Assembly: GCF_003253745.1 (NCBI RefSeq)
Contig: NZ_MZXV01000085.1
Location: 1 to 64,000 of the forward strand
DNA: 64,000 nt
Reading direction: 5' to 3'
Source: Mesorhizobium kowhaii
Lineage (GTDB): Bacteria; Pseudomonadota; Alphaproteobacteria; Rhizobiales; Rhizobiaceae
The position numbers and the translations under genes are program-made. The notes beneath the pieces were generated by a model, which saw only the letters and a program-made list of their open reading frames with translations, searched no databases and was not told the origin of the DNA. Positions 1 to 8,356 of the stretch are shown piece after piece (the stretch's first letter is position 1; each line of letters begins with the position of its first letter).

Positions 1-308
1 GGCGTACGGACTGAACCGGTGTGGTCGTGATCTTCCGTTCCGAGCGTGCCAGGTTTTTTCATGCAGCTAAAGAAATCGTCAGGCCAGTTGGTTCCTTGAT
101 GAACCCGGACATAGTTTCTGAAACCTTCCAGCCGAGGTGCGAGGCCAGCGGTTCCGTCGGGCTGGTCATGCCTGATAGGTCCATTGGAACAAGAATGCCG
201 CGCGGAACGTTGATGGATGTCAAAGTGACAGGAACAATTCATGCCCTACAGGGCAAGAGCGGCGAACGGCGAACGGCGAACGCGGCCGGGCGCGCTCAGG
301 AGGTACAT
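1..308. other. left-edge stretch without a supported gene
   Basis: No reading frame here resembles a known protein. A long frame running into the DUF3309 gene has no ribosome binding site or recognisable content before position 309, so it is taken as an artefact. A G/A-rich stretch near 296-303 (ending aggag) serves as the ribosome binding site of the next gene. Confidence 0.4.
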
Positions 309-395
309 ATGGATATCACCACAATTCTGGTCATAGTTCTTATTGTCATTCTGCTGGGTGGTGGCGGTTTTTACGGTCGCGGACGCTGGTACTAG
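309..395 (+). CDS. DUF3309-type small membrane peptide (28 aa)
   Basis: A 28-residue peptide with one hydrophobic helix (about residues 4-18, rich in I, L and V), followed by a glycine run and a short basic tail ending GRGRWY. This layout is that of the DUF3309 family, tiny single-span proteins common in rhizobia whose function is unknown. The ATG at 309 was chosen because an aggag sequence sits a few bases upstream; the longer in-frame upstream extension looks non-coding. A second tiny hydrophobic ORF follows 9 nt downstream and may be co-transcribed. Confidence 0.75.
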   Translation: MDITTILVIVLIVILLGGGGFYGRGRWY

Positions 396-404
396 GTCCC
401 CGTA

Positions 405-506
405 ATGGATTATCAGCACAACAGCATTGTGGAGGCTCGCTGGCTTCTTGCCGTTCCTCTGTCGCTTGTTCTTGCGGTCCTTTTGGCCGGCTTCGTCCTT
501 GCCTGA
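405..506 (+). CDS. putative 33-aa single-span membrane peptide
   Basis: A short ATG-initiated frame begins 9 nt after the DUF3309 stop. It has a polar N-terminus (MDYQHNSIVEARW) followed by a nearly pure Leu/Val/Ala helix of about 19 residues, ending FVLA. That is a plausible membrane span with a short soluble head. There is no strong Shine-Dalgarno sequence, so translation may depend on coupling to the upstream gene. I do not recognise a family. The hydrophobic pattern and the position next to another micro-membrane protein are the only support. Confidence 0.4.
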   Translation: MDYQHNSIVEARWLLAVPLSLVLAVLLAGFVLA

Positions 507-623
507 ACCGCGTCAGTCGATAAGTCACCTTCGAGGCTTTCAGGAGCCTTAGCTGAGCTAAAGAGTTATGGGTTGGCGGTGATATCTCCCGGATGCTGCT
601 CGATCGGGACCCCGTACCCCAGG

Positions 624-658
624 GGCTCGCGTCCTCCGCCAGAGGCGCGGGCTTTTTC
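624..658 (+). terminator. rho-independent terminator
   Basis: GC-rich stem (GCTCGCG..CCTC pairing with GAGG..CGCGGGC, with a one-base bulge), a 7-nt loop and a following run of five T. It would end transcripts from the two small membrane-peptide genes upstream. Confidence 0.6.
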
Positions 659-763
659 GTTTCGTCCTGGAACAGGCCTGATCTGCTCGACCAGTTGAAG
701 GACGATCTTTTCGACCTATAGCCAGGCTGCCCACTGGGGCGCTGCGGCGACGATCCAGACGAC

Positions 764-1036
764 TTAGCCGGCTCCTGCTTGACTGAATACAACCGTGCCA
801 TCGTCCTTGCGAACTTCCACCGCTACGATGCGGTCGTTCTGCTTTCGAGCAAGAAATGTCGCCAGCGCGTGATCTCTTGCGGCTTTCTCGGCATCGAAGG
901 GCGTCTTTTCAACGATGCCCTCTTTCCCGTACCAAATCACCATATAGGCCACCGCTGGGACGCTCCCTTCTCCATTCGCCCGCAGCGTCGCCTCGGGCAG
1001 CTGGATTGTCTCAAGTCGAAAACCTTCGAACATCAC
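764..1036 (-). CDS. small conserved protein, paralogue of the gene at 9956-10141
   Basis: A 90-aa protein whose last ~58 residues share one pattern with the 61-aa protein encoded at 9956-10141: VIWYG..GIV.K..FDAEK.A.DHA, then IVAVEVR.D.G.VVFS. I do not recognise the family. It is a short, charged, probably alpha/beta domain with no signal peptide or membrane span. The GTG start at 1036 (or the adjacent ATG at 1033) overlaps the stop of the upstream SnoaL-like gene as GTGA, which suggests translational coupling. This copy has a ~31-residue N-terminal extension absent from its paralogue; an internal ATG at 943 would give a protein equal in length to the paralogue. Confidence 0.65.
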   Translation of the reverse strand: MMFEGFRLETIQLPEATLRANGEGSVPAVAYMVIWYGKEGIVEKTPFDAEKAARDHALATFLARKQNDRIVAVEVRKDDGTVVFSQAGAG

Positions 1037-1584
1037 GGTGCTAAACCTTTGCGGTCGGAAGTTCCATATCCAACATCAGGCTTGCGCCCGCCGGCGGCAG
1101 TCAGTGCCGCCTTGATCTGCGGTCCGATTTTGTCTCCTACTCCGTTACCGAGCGCCACGACGCCCGTCGCCGGCCGTGCGATCAGGTCGATGTCCATGAT
1201 CCCGCCATCAGAGTTGAAGCGGATGAGGTGCGCGCCTTTCATCTGGATGTCGCCGACGTGCGCGGAGAATTCGAGCATGGCGCTGTCGCCGCCCGCCATC
1301 TGGCGCTCATATTTGAAGTCTTCGAAAACCCCCGCCGCGGTCCGGACCAGAAGGCACACCAGATCGTGTCCCGGGTAGGGGTGCCATTCGACTGGCGAAT
1401 GGTAGACCGCCTCGGCGGCAATGACAGAGTCCAGGTCGCCAAAGTCACCACTTGCGATCATGGCGAGCCACTTCCTCAAGGTTGTCCGCGCTGCCGAATC
1501 CAGTGGCGCCGTCGTGTCATTGAGAATGTCGCGGCCTGACGGGATTGAAGGCTCGCTATGCGAAGACTTCGTTCCAGTGGACAT
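1033..1584 (-). CDS. SnoaL-like / NTF2-fold protein
   Basis: A 183-aa protein resembling the SnoaL-like polyketide-cyclase/NTF2 fold: an N-terminal helical part (LRKWLAMIASGDFGDLDSVI), then strands around YHSPVEWHPYPG and an FEDFKYER segment, as in small cone-shaped ligand-binding or isomerase domains. The substrate cannot be read from sequence. The ATG at 1584 is preferred over the TTG at 1590 because a ggaag motif lies upstream. It overlaps the downstream small conserved gene by 4 nt, so the two probably form an operon. Confidence 0.7.
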   Translation of the reverse strand: MSTGTKSSHSEPSIPSGRDILNDTTAPLDSAARTTLRKWLAMIASGDFGDLDSVIAAEAVYHSPVEWHPYPGHDLVCLLVRTAAGVFEDFKYERQMAGGDSAMLEFSAHVGDIQMKGAHLIRFNSDGGIMDIDLIARPATGVVALGNGVGDKIGPQIKAALTAAGGRKPDVGYGTSDRKGLAP

Positions 1585-1703
1585 GGCCAATTCTTCCTTC
1601 CGTTTGAGAATAAGATGGGATTCCTCATTTCACCAATGAGGACGGCCCAATCCATGCCACAAGGTATCGGGCATTCCACTAAAAGTATCGTCCGTTGCGT
1701 GTC

Positions 1704-1764
1704 CGTGATTTGAGCCTGCGGCGGCTAGGAGACGTCGAGGCTGAGGGGCGGTAGCCGGCTGCCG
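1704..1764 (+). repeat. dispersed repeat copy A (second copy at 24026)
   Basis: Contains a gatttga..ctgc motif followed by gtcgaggctgaggggcgg and tagccggc. Nearly the same string occurs at 24026-24077 in the same orientation. The two copies stand near opposite ends of the accessory region. Confidence 0.5.
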
Positions 1765-1778
1765 TCCATAGCAACACT

Positions 1779-1852
1779 TGATAAACGCCGCTCCGGCGTT
1801 TTTGTATCTTCTGTAAAAAGCGAACGAACGGCCCGCCTTGTGAAAGGGCGAG
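1779..1852 (+). repeat. repeat with terminator-like hairpin, copy 1 (copy 2 at 4286)
   Basis: An AAACGCCG/CGGCGTTT hairpin with a 3-nt loop and a T-rich tail (1783-1803) is followed by tatcttctgtaaaaag and a run including acggcccgc. The same arrangement recurs at 4286-4372. The two copies bracket the nuoD/groEL debris. Confidence 0.65.
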
Positions 1853-2040
1853 CCGTTCTTCTTGGATTTGTCATCCCCTGACGGCTGGGTAGGGTCAACT
1901 TGGCCTGCTGCCTCTCCACTGAACCGGCAGCAGGCCAGAGAGACGCAGTCCGGCGGGCTTTTTTTGCGCGACTTCGATAAACCACGGATGATCCTGCGAT
2001 TGTAGGCCTATCTTCCAGCAGCCGAGATGTGCAACTCGGC

Positions 2041-3232
2041 TTAACGATCGATCTCTCCGAACACGATGTCGAGCGAACCAATGATCGCGGAGACATCGGC
2101 GATCATGTGGCCTCGACACAAGAAATCCATTGCCTGCAGATGGGCGAAGGAGGGTGCTCGGATCTTGCACCGGTACGGAACATTGCTGCCATCGGAAATC
2201 AGATATACGCCGAACTCACCCTTCGGTGCTTCGACCGCAGCGTATACCTCTCCGGCGGGCACGTGATGCCCTTCCGTGTAAAGTTTGAAATGATGGATCG
2301 TCGCTTCCATCGAGCGTTTCATCTCGGCACGCGACGGTGGCGTGATCTTTTGATTTGGAAGTGCGACCGGGCCCCGGCCTTCCGGCGACCGTAATTTTTC
2401 CAGGCATTGCTTCATGATCCGCACAGACTGGCGCATTTCCTCCATGCGGACGAGATAGCGGTCATAGCAGTCCCCGTTCTTGCCGATGGGAATGTCGAAA
2501 TCCATCTCGGGGTAACATTCATATGGCTGCGCCTTGCGCAAATCCCAGGCCGCGCCCGATCCGCGTATCATCACGCCGGAGAAGCCCCAAGCCCAGGCAC
2601 CGTCAAGACCGATCACGCCGATATCGACGTTGCGTTGCTTGAAGATGCGATTGTCTGTGAGCAGCACTTCGAGATTGTCGCAGACCTTGAGGAACGGGTC
2701 ACAGAAATCCCAGATGTCGTCCAGAAGCTTCGGAGGCAGATCCTGATGCACGCCGCCGACCCGGAAATAATTCGCGTGCATGCGGGCGCCGGAAGCGCGC
2801 TCGTAGAAGACCATCAGCTTCTCGCGCTCGGCAAAACCCCAGAGCGGCGGGGTCAGCGCGCCGATATCCATGGCTTGCGTCGTCACATTGAGAAGGTGCG
2901 ACAGAAGCCGGCCGATTTCGCAAAAAAGGACACGGATGAGCTGTCCGCGCCTGGGAACCGATATTTCGAGCAGCTTCTCGACGGCGAGGCAGAATGCATG
3001 CTCCTGATTCATCGGCGCGACGTAGTCGAGCCGGTCGAAATAGGGCAGGGCCTGCAGATAGTTCTTGTGCTCTATGAGCTTCTCGGTCCCGCGATGGAAG
3101 CAGGCCGATATGCGGATCGACGCGCTTGACGACCTCGCCATCGAGTTCAAGCACGAGCCGCAAGACACCATGCGCGGCCGGATGCTGCGGTCCGAAATTG
3201 ATGGTGAAGTTGCGAATTGCGGCCTCGGCCAT
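2041..3232 (-). pseudogene. nuoD: NADH-quinone oxidoreductase subunit D copy with +1 frameshift
   Basis: NuoD is the 49-kDa peripheral-arm subunit of respiratory complex I. The N-terminus (from the ATG at 3232, through [10 protein letters not shown]) and the remaining ~350 residues (from [10 protein letters not shown] to the C-terminal FGEIDR) lie in different frames. One extra base, within the run at about 3095-3098, separates them. Removing that base would restore a protein of 396 aa, the normal NuoD length. There are no nuo neighbours; it stands alone beside groEL debris, so it is a displaced copy rather than the operon copy. It may be a pseudogene or contain a sequencing error. No other disabling change is visible. 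Confidence 0.88.
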
Positions 3233-3260
3233 GGCAATCCTTCCGGCCTCGTAGTTCGCG

Positions 3261-3803
3261 CGGCTGGCGAAGCTGGCCGGGGGCGTTGCCGTCATTCGCG
3301 TCGGCGGTGCGACCGAGACGGAAGTCAAGGAAAAGAAGGACCGCATCGACGACGCGCTGAACGCCACGCGTGCGGCGGTGGAAGAAGGCATCGTTCCCGG
3401 AGGCGGTGTGGCGCTGCTGCGCGCCAGGTCGGCGCTTAACGGGCTAACGGGCGCCAATGCCGATGTGACGGCCGGCATTTCGATCGTGCTGAGGGCGCTC
3501 GAGGCGCCGATCCGCCAGATCGCCGAGAATTCCGGCGTCGAAGGCTCGATCGTCGTTGGGAAACTCATGGACAGCAAGGATCACAATCAAGGTTTCGATG
3601 CTCAGACCGAACTCTACGTCGACATGATCAAGGCCGGTATCGTCGATCCCGCCAAGGTCGTTCGGACGGCCCTGCAGGATGCCGGCTCGATTGCCGCGCT
3701 CCTGATCACCGCTGAAGCAATGATTGCGAACATGCCACAGAAGGATGCGCCCGCTATGGGTGGCGCAGGAGGTATGGGCGGAATGGGCGGAATGGACTAC
3801 TGA
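3261..3803 (+). pseudogene. groEL: GroEL C-terminal fragment
   Basis: The frame starts abruptly in the chaperonin sequence at [19 protein letters not shown]. It continues through the EEGIVPGGG segment to the characteristic GGMGGM tail and stop, covering roughly the last 180 of ~540 residues of GroEL. The equatorial-domain N-terminal half and the apical domain are missing. No promoter or start is evident. The fragment begins only 28 nt from the start codon of the broken nuoD on the other strand, so a recombination junction lies between 3233 and 3260. Confidence 0.9.
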
Positions 3804-3851
3804 GCGGCGCCTGAAAACTATAGCCAGGACGCCGGAAGGCCAGCGACGCGA

Positions 3852-3921
3852 GGACATGCGAGCCGATATCTCGGCGATCATCGCCTCGCTCGACATCGTG
3901 TTCGGGGAGATCGATCGATAA
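3852..3921 (+). pseudogene. second NuoD 3'-end fragment
   Basis: The last ~22 codons encode [22 protein letters not shown]-like residues (C-terminal [11 protein letters not shown] shared with NuoD) and end at a TAA. They closely match the C-terminus of the broken nuoD at 2041-2107 but differ at several positions, so this is a diverged copy from another nuoD. It lies in the opposite orientation, forming an imperfect ~66-bp inverted repeat around the nuoD/groEL block. Confidence 0.8.
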
Positions 3922-4223
3922 GTGACGGAGCAGTTAGGCGACAGGGCCAGCGCCTGCCGTTACGGCGAGTCAGGATATCGTTGCATCATCGGCGTTCCGA
4001 GCCGCGTCGAACGCGACCGGTCGATTGATGACATTGCTGACGGCAGAACCAGCGAGTGTGCGCGTCACGGAAGCTGGAAAGCAGCGGTCGTTCAATTGCG
4101 GAATTCGGATGGAATTGTATCGACTCCGACTATCCTTGCACACCCTGCAAAGCTGCGCCGATGGCGCTTGCAAGGACGACAGGAAAACACCACCTATAGA
4201 CTGATAGCGAACAAGCTGGAAAC

Positions 4224-4251
4224 GTCGGTTCAAGTCCGACGGCCCCGACCA
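4224..4251 (+). other. tRNA 3'-end fragment (possible attachment-site remnant)
   Basis: A perfect T-arm (GTCGG, loop TTCAAGT, CCGAC) is followed by a 7-nt acceptor strand GGCCCCG, a discriminator A and CCA. No matching 5' half (CGGGGCC), D-arm or anticodon arm lies upstream, so only the 3' end remains. Tyrosine-type integrases target exactly this part of tRNA genes, so it may mark an old integration junction; that is inference. A short CCCCGA/TCGGGG hairpin overlaps its end. Confidence 0.45.
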
Positions 4252-4285
4252 AATCGGGGTTTCGTCTAGGGTAGGACACCACACT

Positions 4286-4372
4286 TGGTAAACGCCGCTC
4301 CCTTCCGGTCGAGCGGCGTTTTCGTATCTTCTGTAAAAAGGCAACAAACGGCCCGCATTGTGGAAAGGCTAG
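4286..4372 (+). repeat. repeat with terminator-like hairpin, copy 2
   Basis: Second copy of the element at 1779-1852. Its hairpin is longer here: 11-bp stem AAACGCCGCTC (4290-4300) with GAGCGGCGTTT (4311-4321), then TTCG. The following tatcttctgtaaaaag and acggcccgc strings match copy 1. The hairpin could work as a terminator for anything reading out of the tRNA remnant. Confidence 0.65.
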
Positions 4373-4936
4373 CCTTGTAGCGCTGGCTAGTGCGTCCACA
4401 ACTCGAACTTGATCAGGACTCGCATAAGCTGCCTGTCTGTCTCGTCACTTTCGCCATTTCCAGGTGACATCGGTGAGCGTTGCGAACTGGCTTGGCAATA
4501 CCGTCTGAGCGGCAAGCGATGCGAGATTCCTCCGCTTGATAAGCGCTGACTAACAGGTTGTTTGCAATCTTTGAGGGGATGCCGAAGCCCCTGAGGCCTG
4601 CGAAGTCGGAGCCTGTCAGCGATCATGATGCACGGTGCCCAACCTCGGCAATTCTGAAGTGTCCGCATCAAGCATTTGTTGTCAGCAGACCGTGCGCGCG
4701 GTCTGAAATAAAGGAACTCGAACGCTGCACCAGTGCCGCCCGCAGCACTTGAAACCATGCCCGGGTCTTCCATGTAATACGCGATAGCGCACAACTTTCC
4801 GAATGAGGAAGCGCCGGCAGATGAGTCTGCTCCACACCAGCAATTCAACAGAGCATCGCCGTGCCGACCATCGTTGGCCGGCAGCGTTAACAACAGAGCG
4901 TTTTCCTCTTCGTTGTCAGACGAAGGGAGATACACA
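4373..4936. other. intergenic stretch upstream of formate dehydrogenase
   Basis: I see no recognisable gene. A 182-codon frame on the minus strand covers most of it but has no family resemblance and no ribosome binding site. A gaaggga ribosome binding site for the fdh gene lies at 4922-4928. Confidence 0.4.
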
Positions 4937-6151
4937 ATGGCAAAGGTCGTTTGCGTCCTCTATGACGATCCGGTCGACGGTTATCCGACAAAATATGCGC
5001 GGGACGGCCTGCCAAAGCTCGACCGCTATCCCGGCGGCCAGACACTTCCCACGCCGAAGGCCATCGACTTTGAACCGGGGGTCTTGCTCGGTAGCGCGTC
5101 GGGCGAACTCGGCCTGAGGAAATTTCTCGAAAGCGCGGGCCACAGCCTGGTAGTGACCTCGGACAAGGACGGTCCCGACAGCATTTTTGAACGCGAGCTC
5201 GTTGACGCCGAAATCGTGATCTCGCAGCCGTTCTGGCCGGCATATCTGACTGAAGAACGAATAGCCAAGGCAAGCAGACTGAAGCTTGCGATCACCGCCG
5301 GCATCGGATCCGACCATGTCGATCTTCAGGCCGCCATGGACCGCGGCATCACGGTCGCCGAGGTGACTTACTGCAATTCGATCAGCGTGTCCGAGCATGT
5401 GGTCATGATGATCCTGGGGCTCGTGCGCAACTACATCCCGTCCTACCAGTGGGTCGTGAAAGGCGGCTGGAATATCGCCGACTGCGTCGCACGCTCCTAC
5501 GATATCGAGGGAATGCAGATCGGAACCGTCGGTGCCGGCCGGATCGGCAGCGCGGTGTTGCGCCGGCTGAAGCCGTTCGACGTCAAGTTGCACTACACCG
5601 ATCGCCACCGCCTGCCTGAGGCGGTCGAGAAAGAACTTGGCGTCACCTTCCACCAGGATCCCGCATCCATGGTCGGCGTCTGCGACGTGGTCACGATCAA
5701 TGCACCTCTGCATCCGGAGACGGAAAACCTCTTTGACGAGACGATGATCGCCAGGATGAAACGCGGCGCCTATCTGGTGAACACGGCGCGCGGCAAGATC
5801 TGCAATCGTGACGCCATCGCCCGCGCGCTGGAGAGTGGCCAACTCGCTGGCTATGCCGGCGACGTCTGGTTCCCGCAGCCGGCTCCCAAGGACCATCCGT
5901 GGCGATCGATGCCGCATCACGGCATGACGCCGCACATCTCAGGATCGTCGCTCTCCGCCCAGGCGCGCTACGCCGCGGGCACCCGCGAAATTCTCGAATG
6001 CTGGTTCGAAGGCCGGCCGATCCGTGAGGAATATCTGATCGTCGACGGCGGCAAGCTCGCCGGCGCCGGCGCGCATTCCTACAGCGCCGGCGACGCCACC
6101 CGCGGTTCGGAAGAGGCAGCACGCTTCAAGGCCAGGAGTGATTCGCGCTAG
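4937..6151 (+). CDS. fdh: NAD-dependent formate dehydrogenase
   Basis: A 404-aa D-2-hydroxyacid-dehydrogenase-family enzyme that oxidises formate to CO2 and reduces NAD+ in the cytoplasm; it is metal-free and close in length to the Pseudomonas sp. 101 enzyme. Visible landmarks are the Rossmann GAGRIG at 199-204, Asp222 just after the second strand (NAD rather than NADP preference), the substrate-binding Asn147 region (TYCNSIS), catalytic Arg285 in NTARGK, and His333 in TPHISG. The ATG at 4937 has gaaggga 8-14 nt upstream; the longer frame from 4874 would add residues not found in the family. It is monocistronic, in an accessory stretch, and could provide NADH from C1 compounds. Confidence 0.93.
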   Translation: MAKVVCVLYDDPVDGYPTKYARDGLPKLDRYPGGQTLPTPKAIDFEPGVLLGSASGELGLRKFLESAGHSLVVTSDKDGPDSIFERELVDAEIVISQPFWPAYLTEERIAKASRLKLAITAGIGSDHVDLQAAMDRGITVAEVTYCNSISVSEHVVMMILGLVRNYIPSYQWVVKGGWNIADCVARSYDIEGMQIGTVGAGRIGSAVLRRLKPFDVKLHYTDRHRLPEAVEKELGVTFHQDPASMVGVCDVVTINAPLHPETENLFDETMIARMKRGAYLVNTARGKICNRDAIARALESGQLAGYAGDVWFPQPAPKDHPWRSMPHHGMTPHISGSSLSAQARYAAGTREILECWFEGRPIREEYLIVDGGKLAGAGAHSYSAGDATRGSEEAARFKARSDSR

Positions 6152-6373
6152 ATCGATTTCCGCTGCGCTCGACTCGGACGAGGTTCTGCTGCCAAGGTTG
6201 ACGAAAAGACCAAGGCCGAACTCAAGAAAAATTGGACGATGATGCTGGCCGGTTTGAAAAAGTCCGCTAAAGAAGATTGATGTGTCCGTGCCTCTGATTA
6301 GCGTTAACACGCTAGGGCGGAGCGGTTGGACGGGGACTCATCCCAACCGAAACAAGTCAGCTTCCGCGCATTC

Positions 6374-6757
6374 TCAAATTTCGTTGACTGACATGTCTTC
6401 CCGATGTGTCGCGATCTGCCATCTATTCCCCCGCGCATCCCACATCATCGCTCGTCGGTCGCCATGTGGCGTGTCCTTAGGTTCCTCAATCGACTCTCCG
6501 CCCGCACCGATTGCACGCCGGTACGTTTCGTCAGTGTCTTCTACATACACATAGAGGAAAGCCGGCATTGCTTCGCGTTCGCCATCGCCGCTGACCATCA
6601 CGATAGGGTCGCCAATCTTCATCCCTGCCGGCGCCCCAGTCCGGTACTCGCCGGTCGCGTCGAATACGGTTTTGAGAAATTCAACCAAGCCCCTGACGTC
6701 GTCGGTGACGATTCTCGGCGTGACGGTGCGCCAGCCATCGGGCTGAAATTTGACCAT
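6374..6757 (-). CDS. VOC-family (glyoxalase/PhnB-like) protein
   Basis: A 127-aa single vicinal-oxygen-chelate domain. It shows the PhnB-like start PDGWRTVTPRIVTDDVRGLVEFL, a GDPIVMVSG strand, an AFLYVYVEDTD strand and the closing DARGNRWQIATH. Members of this group dimerise and include fosfomycin or bleomycin resistance proteins and many of unknown role. The substrate cannot be assigned. It lies alone on the minus strand between fdh and a GNAT gene; a ~200-nt gap separates it from the acetyltransferase. Confidence 0.85.
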   Translation of the reverse strand: MVKFQPDGWRTVTPRIVTDDVRGLVEFLKTVFDATGEYRTGAPAGMKIGDPIVMVSGDGEREAMPAFLYVYVEDTDETYRRAIGAGGESIEEPKDTPHGDRRAMMWDARGNRWQIATHREDMSVNEI

Positions 6758-6958
6758 TTGCTCACCCTATCAGTCAGCCACGACAGTTTCATGAGGGGCG
6801 AGGGGTTAGCAATGCTGCGCCTCGTAGGCTCTGCACGTTACCGGCGGATCGGCGCGATTGGCGCTGCAGTCGTTCCTCGAGGGATCCTAAGCTTTCTGCC
6901 GCAAGTCGAACAAGACCGCGTGCTCGGGCTATAGGGCCGGGTTCGGTCCTCAGGGCGC

Positions 6959-7474
6959 TTACCCACGTAGGAACAGATGAATTTCCTGACCGGGATGTTC
7001 AGTGGATGGGTAGGGAGACCCATTGGCCGTGAAACCGCGAGCCGGCAAGATTCGCCGCATGGCGGCATTATTGCTGCGTGTTGTAGCGAACACGGCTGAT
7101 CCGCTTGCGAATGACAGCGCCGCGTCGACGAGACGCCAGCCCAATTTATGACGGCGATGGCTTTCTGCGACGACTACATACCCTAGTTCGACTGGGTAGG
7201 CGGCGGCGTCCGCATTTGATTTCGACTTGGCAAAGACGACGGTTCGATAGTCCGGCTCTGGATTTTTAATCGCCGCAGTTCCGACCAGCTTCTTACCGTC
7301 ATAGAGCATGACTAGGCCCCGCGCACCCTTGATGCGTTCAAGCAGCCCATAGTGGGAAACTTCGCCCTCCGAAACAACCAACTTGACAAAGGCATCGAGT
7401 TCTTTGTCGGAATATCCATGCGGGGGCCTGGCGGTCAACGAACTGAGATGTTGCATTGCTTGAGCATAGGTCAC
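6959..7474 (-). CDS. GNAT-family N-acetyltransferase
   Basis: A 171-aa protein with the GNAT layout. Strands carry GLVMLYDGKKLVGTAAIKNP, then VELGYVVVAESHRRHKLGWRLVDAALS, which holds the acetyl-CoA pyrophosphate-binding R-x-x-G-W/L-G-type turn (RRHKLGWRL). A late segment, NNAAMRRILPARGF, matches the usual GNAT C-terminal helix. The acceptor substrate is unknown. It stands alone; the ~245 nt upstream before the sulfotransferase gene hold nothing recognisable. Confidence 0.8.
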   Translation of the reverse strand: MTYAQAMQHLSSLTARPPHGYSDKELDAFVKLVVSEGEVSHYGLLERIKGARGLVMLYDGKKLVGTAAIKNPEPDYRTVVFAKSKSNADAAAYPVELGYVVVAESHRRHKLGWRLVDAALSFASGSAVFATTRSNNAAMRRILPARGFTANGSPYPSTEHPGQEIHLFLRG

Positions 7475-7720
7475 TCAGATTGAGGTCGCAATTCATCGAC
7501 ACGGGCGGGCCGAGAGCGAGGCAATTTTCAGGCGTGAATTGCGCGCCGGCGCTCGCGGTCTCTCTCGGCGAGGCCCTCCGCGCCGCCGGGCTGCCCTAGT
7601 AACGGTGCAATTTACGATGCTTGCACAACCGGACAGCAGCGAACGTCTCCTTGTGGGCGCATCACGGTCACCGGTCCTTTGATCCGAAGGTCTGCTTTCC
7701 ACCCCTTGCAGACGGTCAGA

Positions 7721-8323
7721 CTAGTTCTGAGCAAGAGCCGACTGAAAGTCTTTGGTGTTGTTGCGATTGGGATAGGACTGGTCCGGTACTGGCACGCCAA
7801 GATGCAGGCAGAGCGGCTCCCATCCGTCGCCCAGATTGTGGACCAGCAGCCGACCCGGCGGTACTGTCGCAATGACCGCCCTTACATTGGCTTCGTAGAC
7901 GGCTATGGCATTGGCGCGATCGTGCGGCCGGCCGCCGAAGACTTGCCTGGAGATCAACGCAAGACCCAGCGACTCCTGATCCGTGCTCTGGCTGATGCCT
8001 GCCAGGATCGTGTTCTCGAAGCTTTTCCACCAGCTTTCCGGCGATCGGTATGTCAGGATGACCCGGGCGTCCGGGTAGAACTCAATCAGGTCACGCCAAT
8101 AGTGCGCCGAGGGCCAATCGATGCAGGACGCGTAGCCCGCAAACAGCTGGTTCCAGTCCGGTGCCGCGCCCTGCGCCAGCGCACGCCAAAGCCGCTTCTG
8201 GTCTTCATTGGCCATGACTTCGAACATGTGGTGACAGGGGCCGAAGCCGAGGATCGTCAGCGCCTCGCGCATCGAATCCGTTCCTGTCCGGCCAAAGCCC
8301 GTTCCGATTACCCTTATCACCAC
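7721..8323 (-). CDS. sulfotransferase-family protein
   Basis: A 200-aa protein whose N-terminus VIGTGFGRTGTDSMREAL is a P-loop-like 5'-PSB motif for binding PAPS. A central VILTYRSPESWWKSF corresponds to the 3'-phosphate-binding segment (R..S) of sulfotransferases. It resembles the NAD-dependent-epimerase-associated 'sulfotransferase family' of small bacterial proteins often annotated as sulfotransferases. The acceptor is unknown. It lies 33 nt downstream of the VOC dioxygenase-like gene on the same strand, so it is probably co-transcribed with it. Confidence 0.8.
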   Translation of the reverse strand: MVIRVIGTGFGRTGTDSMREALTILGFGPCHHMFEVMANEDQKRLWRALAQGAAPDWNQLFAGYASCIDWPSAHYWRDLIEFYPDARVILTYRSPESWWKSFENTILAGISQSTDQESLGLALISRQVFGGRPHDRANAIAVYEANVRAVIATVPPGRLLVHNLGDGWEPLCLHLGVPVPDQSYPNRNNTKDFQSALAQN

Positions 8324-8356
8324 AGTCCCCCGGGGTTCAGGCCTACAGCCGTCCGA

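Noticed and set aside
21-308. Upstream part of a 124-codon frame joined to DUF3309
   Set aside because: Composition and lack of ribosome binding site upstream of 309 suggest it is not translated; only the ATG at 309 gives a family match.
346-801. Minus-strand frame of ~150 codons across the small membrane peptide genes
   Set aside because: Lies over the DUF3309, micro-peptide and terminator with no homology; antisense artefact.
1725-2096. Minus-strand 123-codon frame beside nuoD
   Set aside because: Covers the repeat hairpin and nuoD stop; no recognisable content.
4130-4399. Minus-strand frame containing GAVGLEPT
   Set aside because: This phrase is the familiar false translation of the strand opposite tRNA ends; it confirms the tRNA remnant, not a protein.
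4387-4935. Minus-strand 182-codon frame upstream of fdh
   Set aside because: No family match, no ribosome binding site, lies over a non-coding leader.
6165-6280. Short lysine-rich frame (ends KSAKED) after fdh
   Set aside because: Could be the tail of a decayed gene, but no start, family or neighbours support it.
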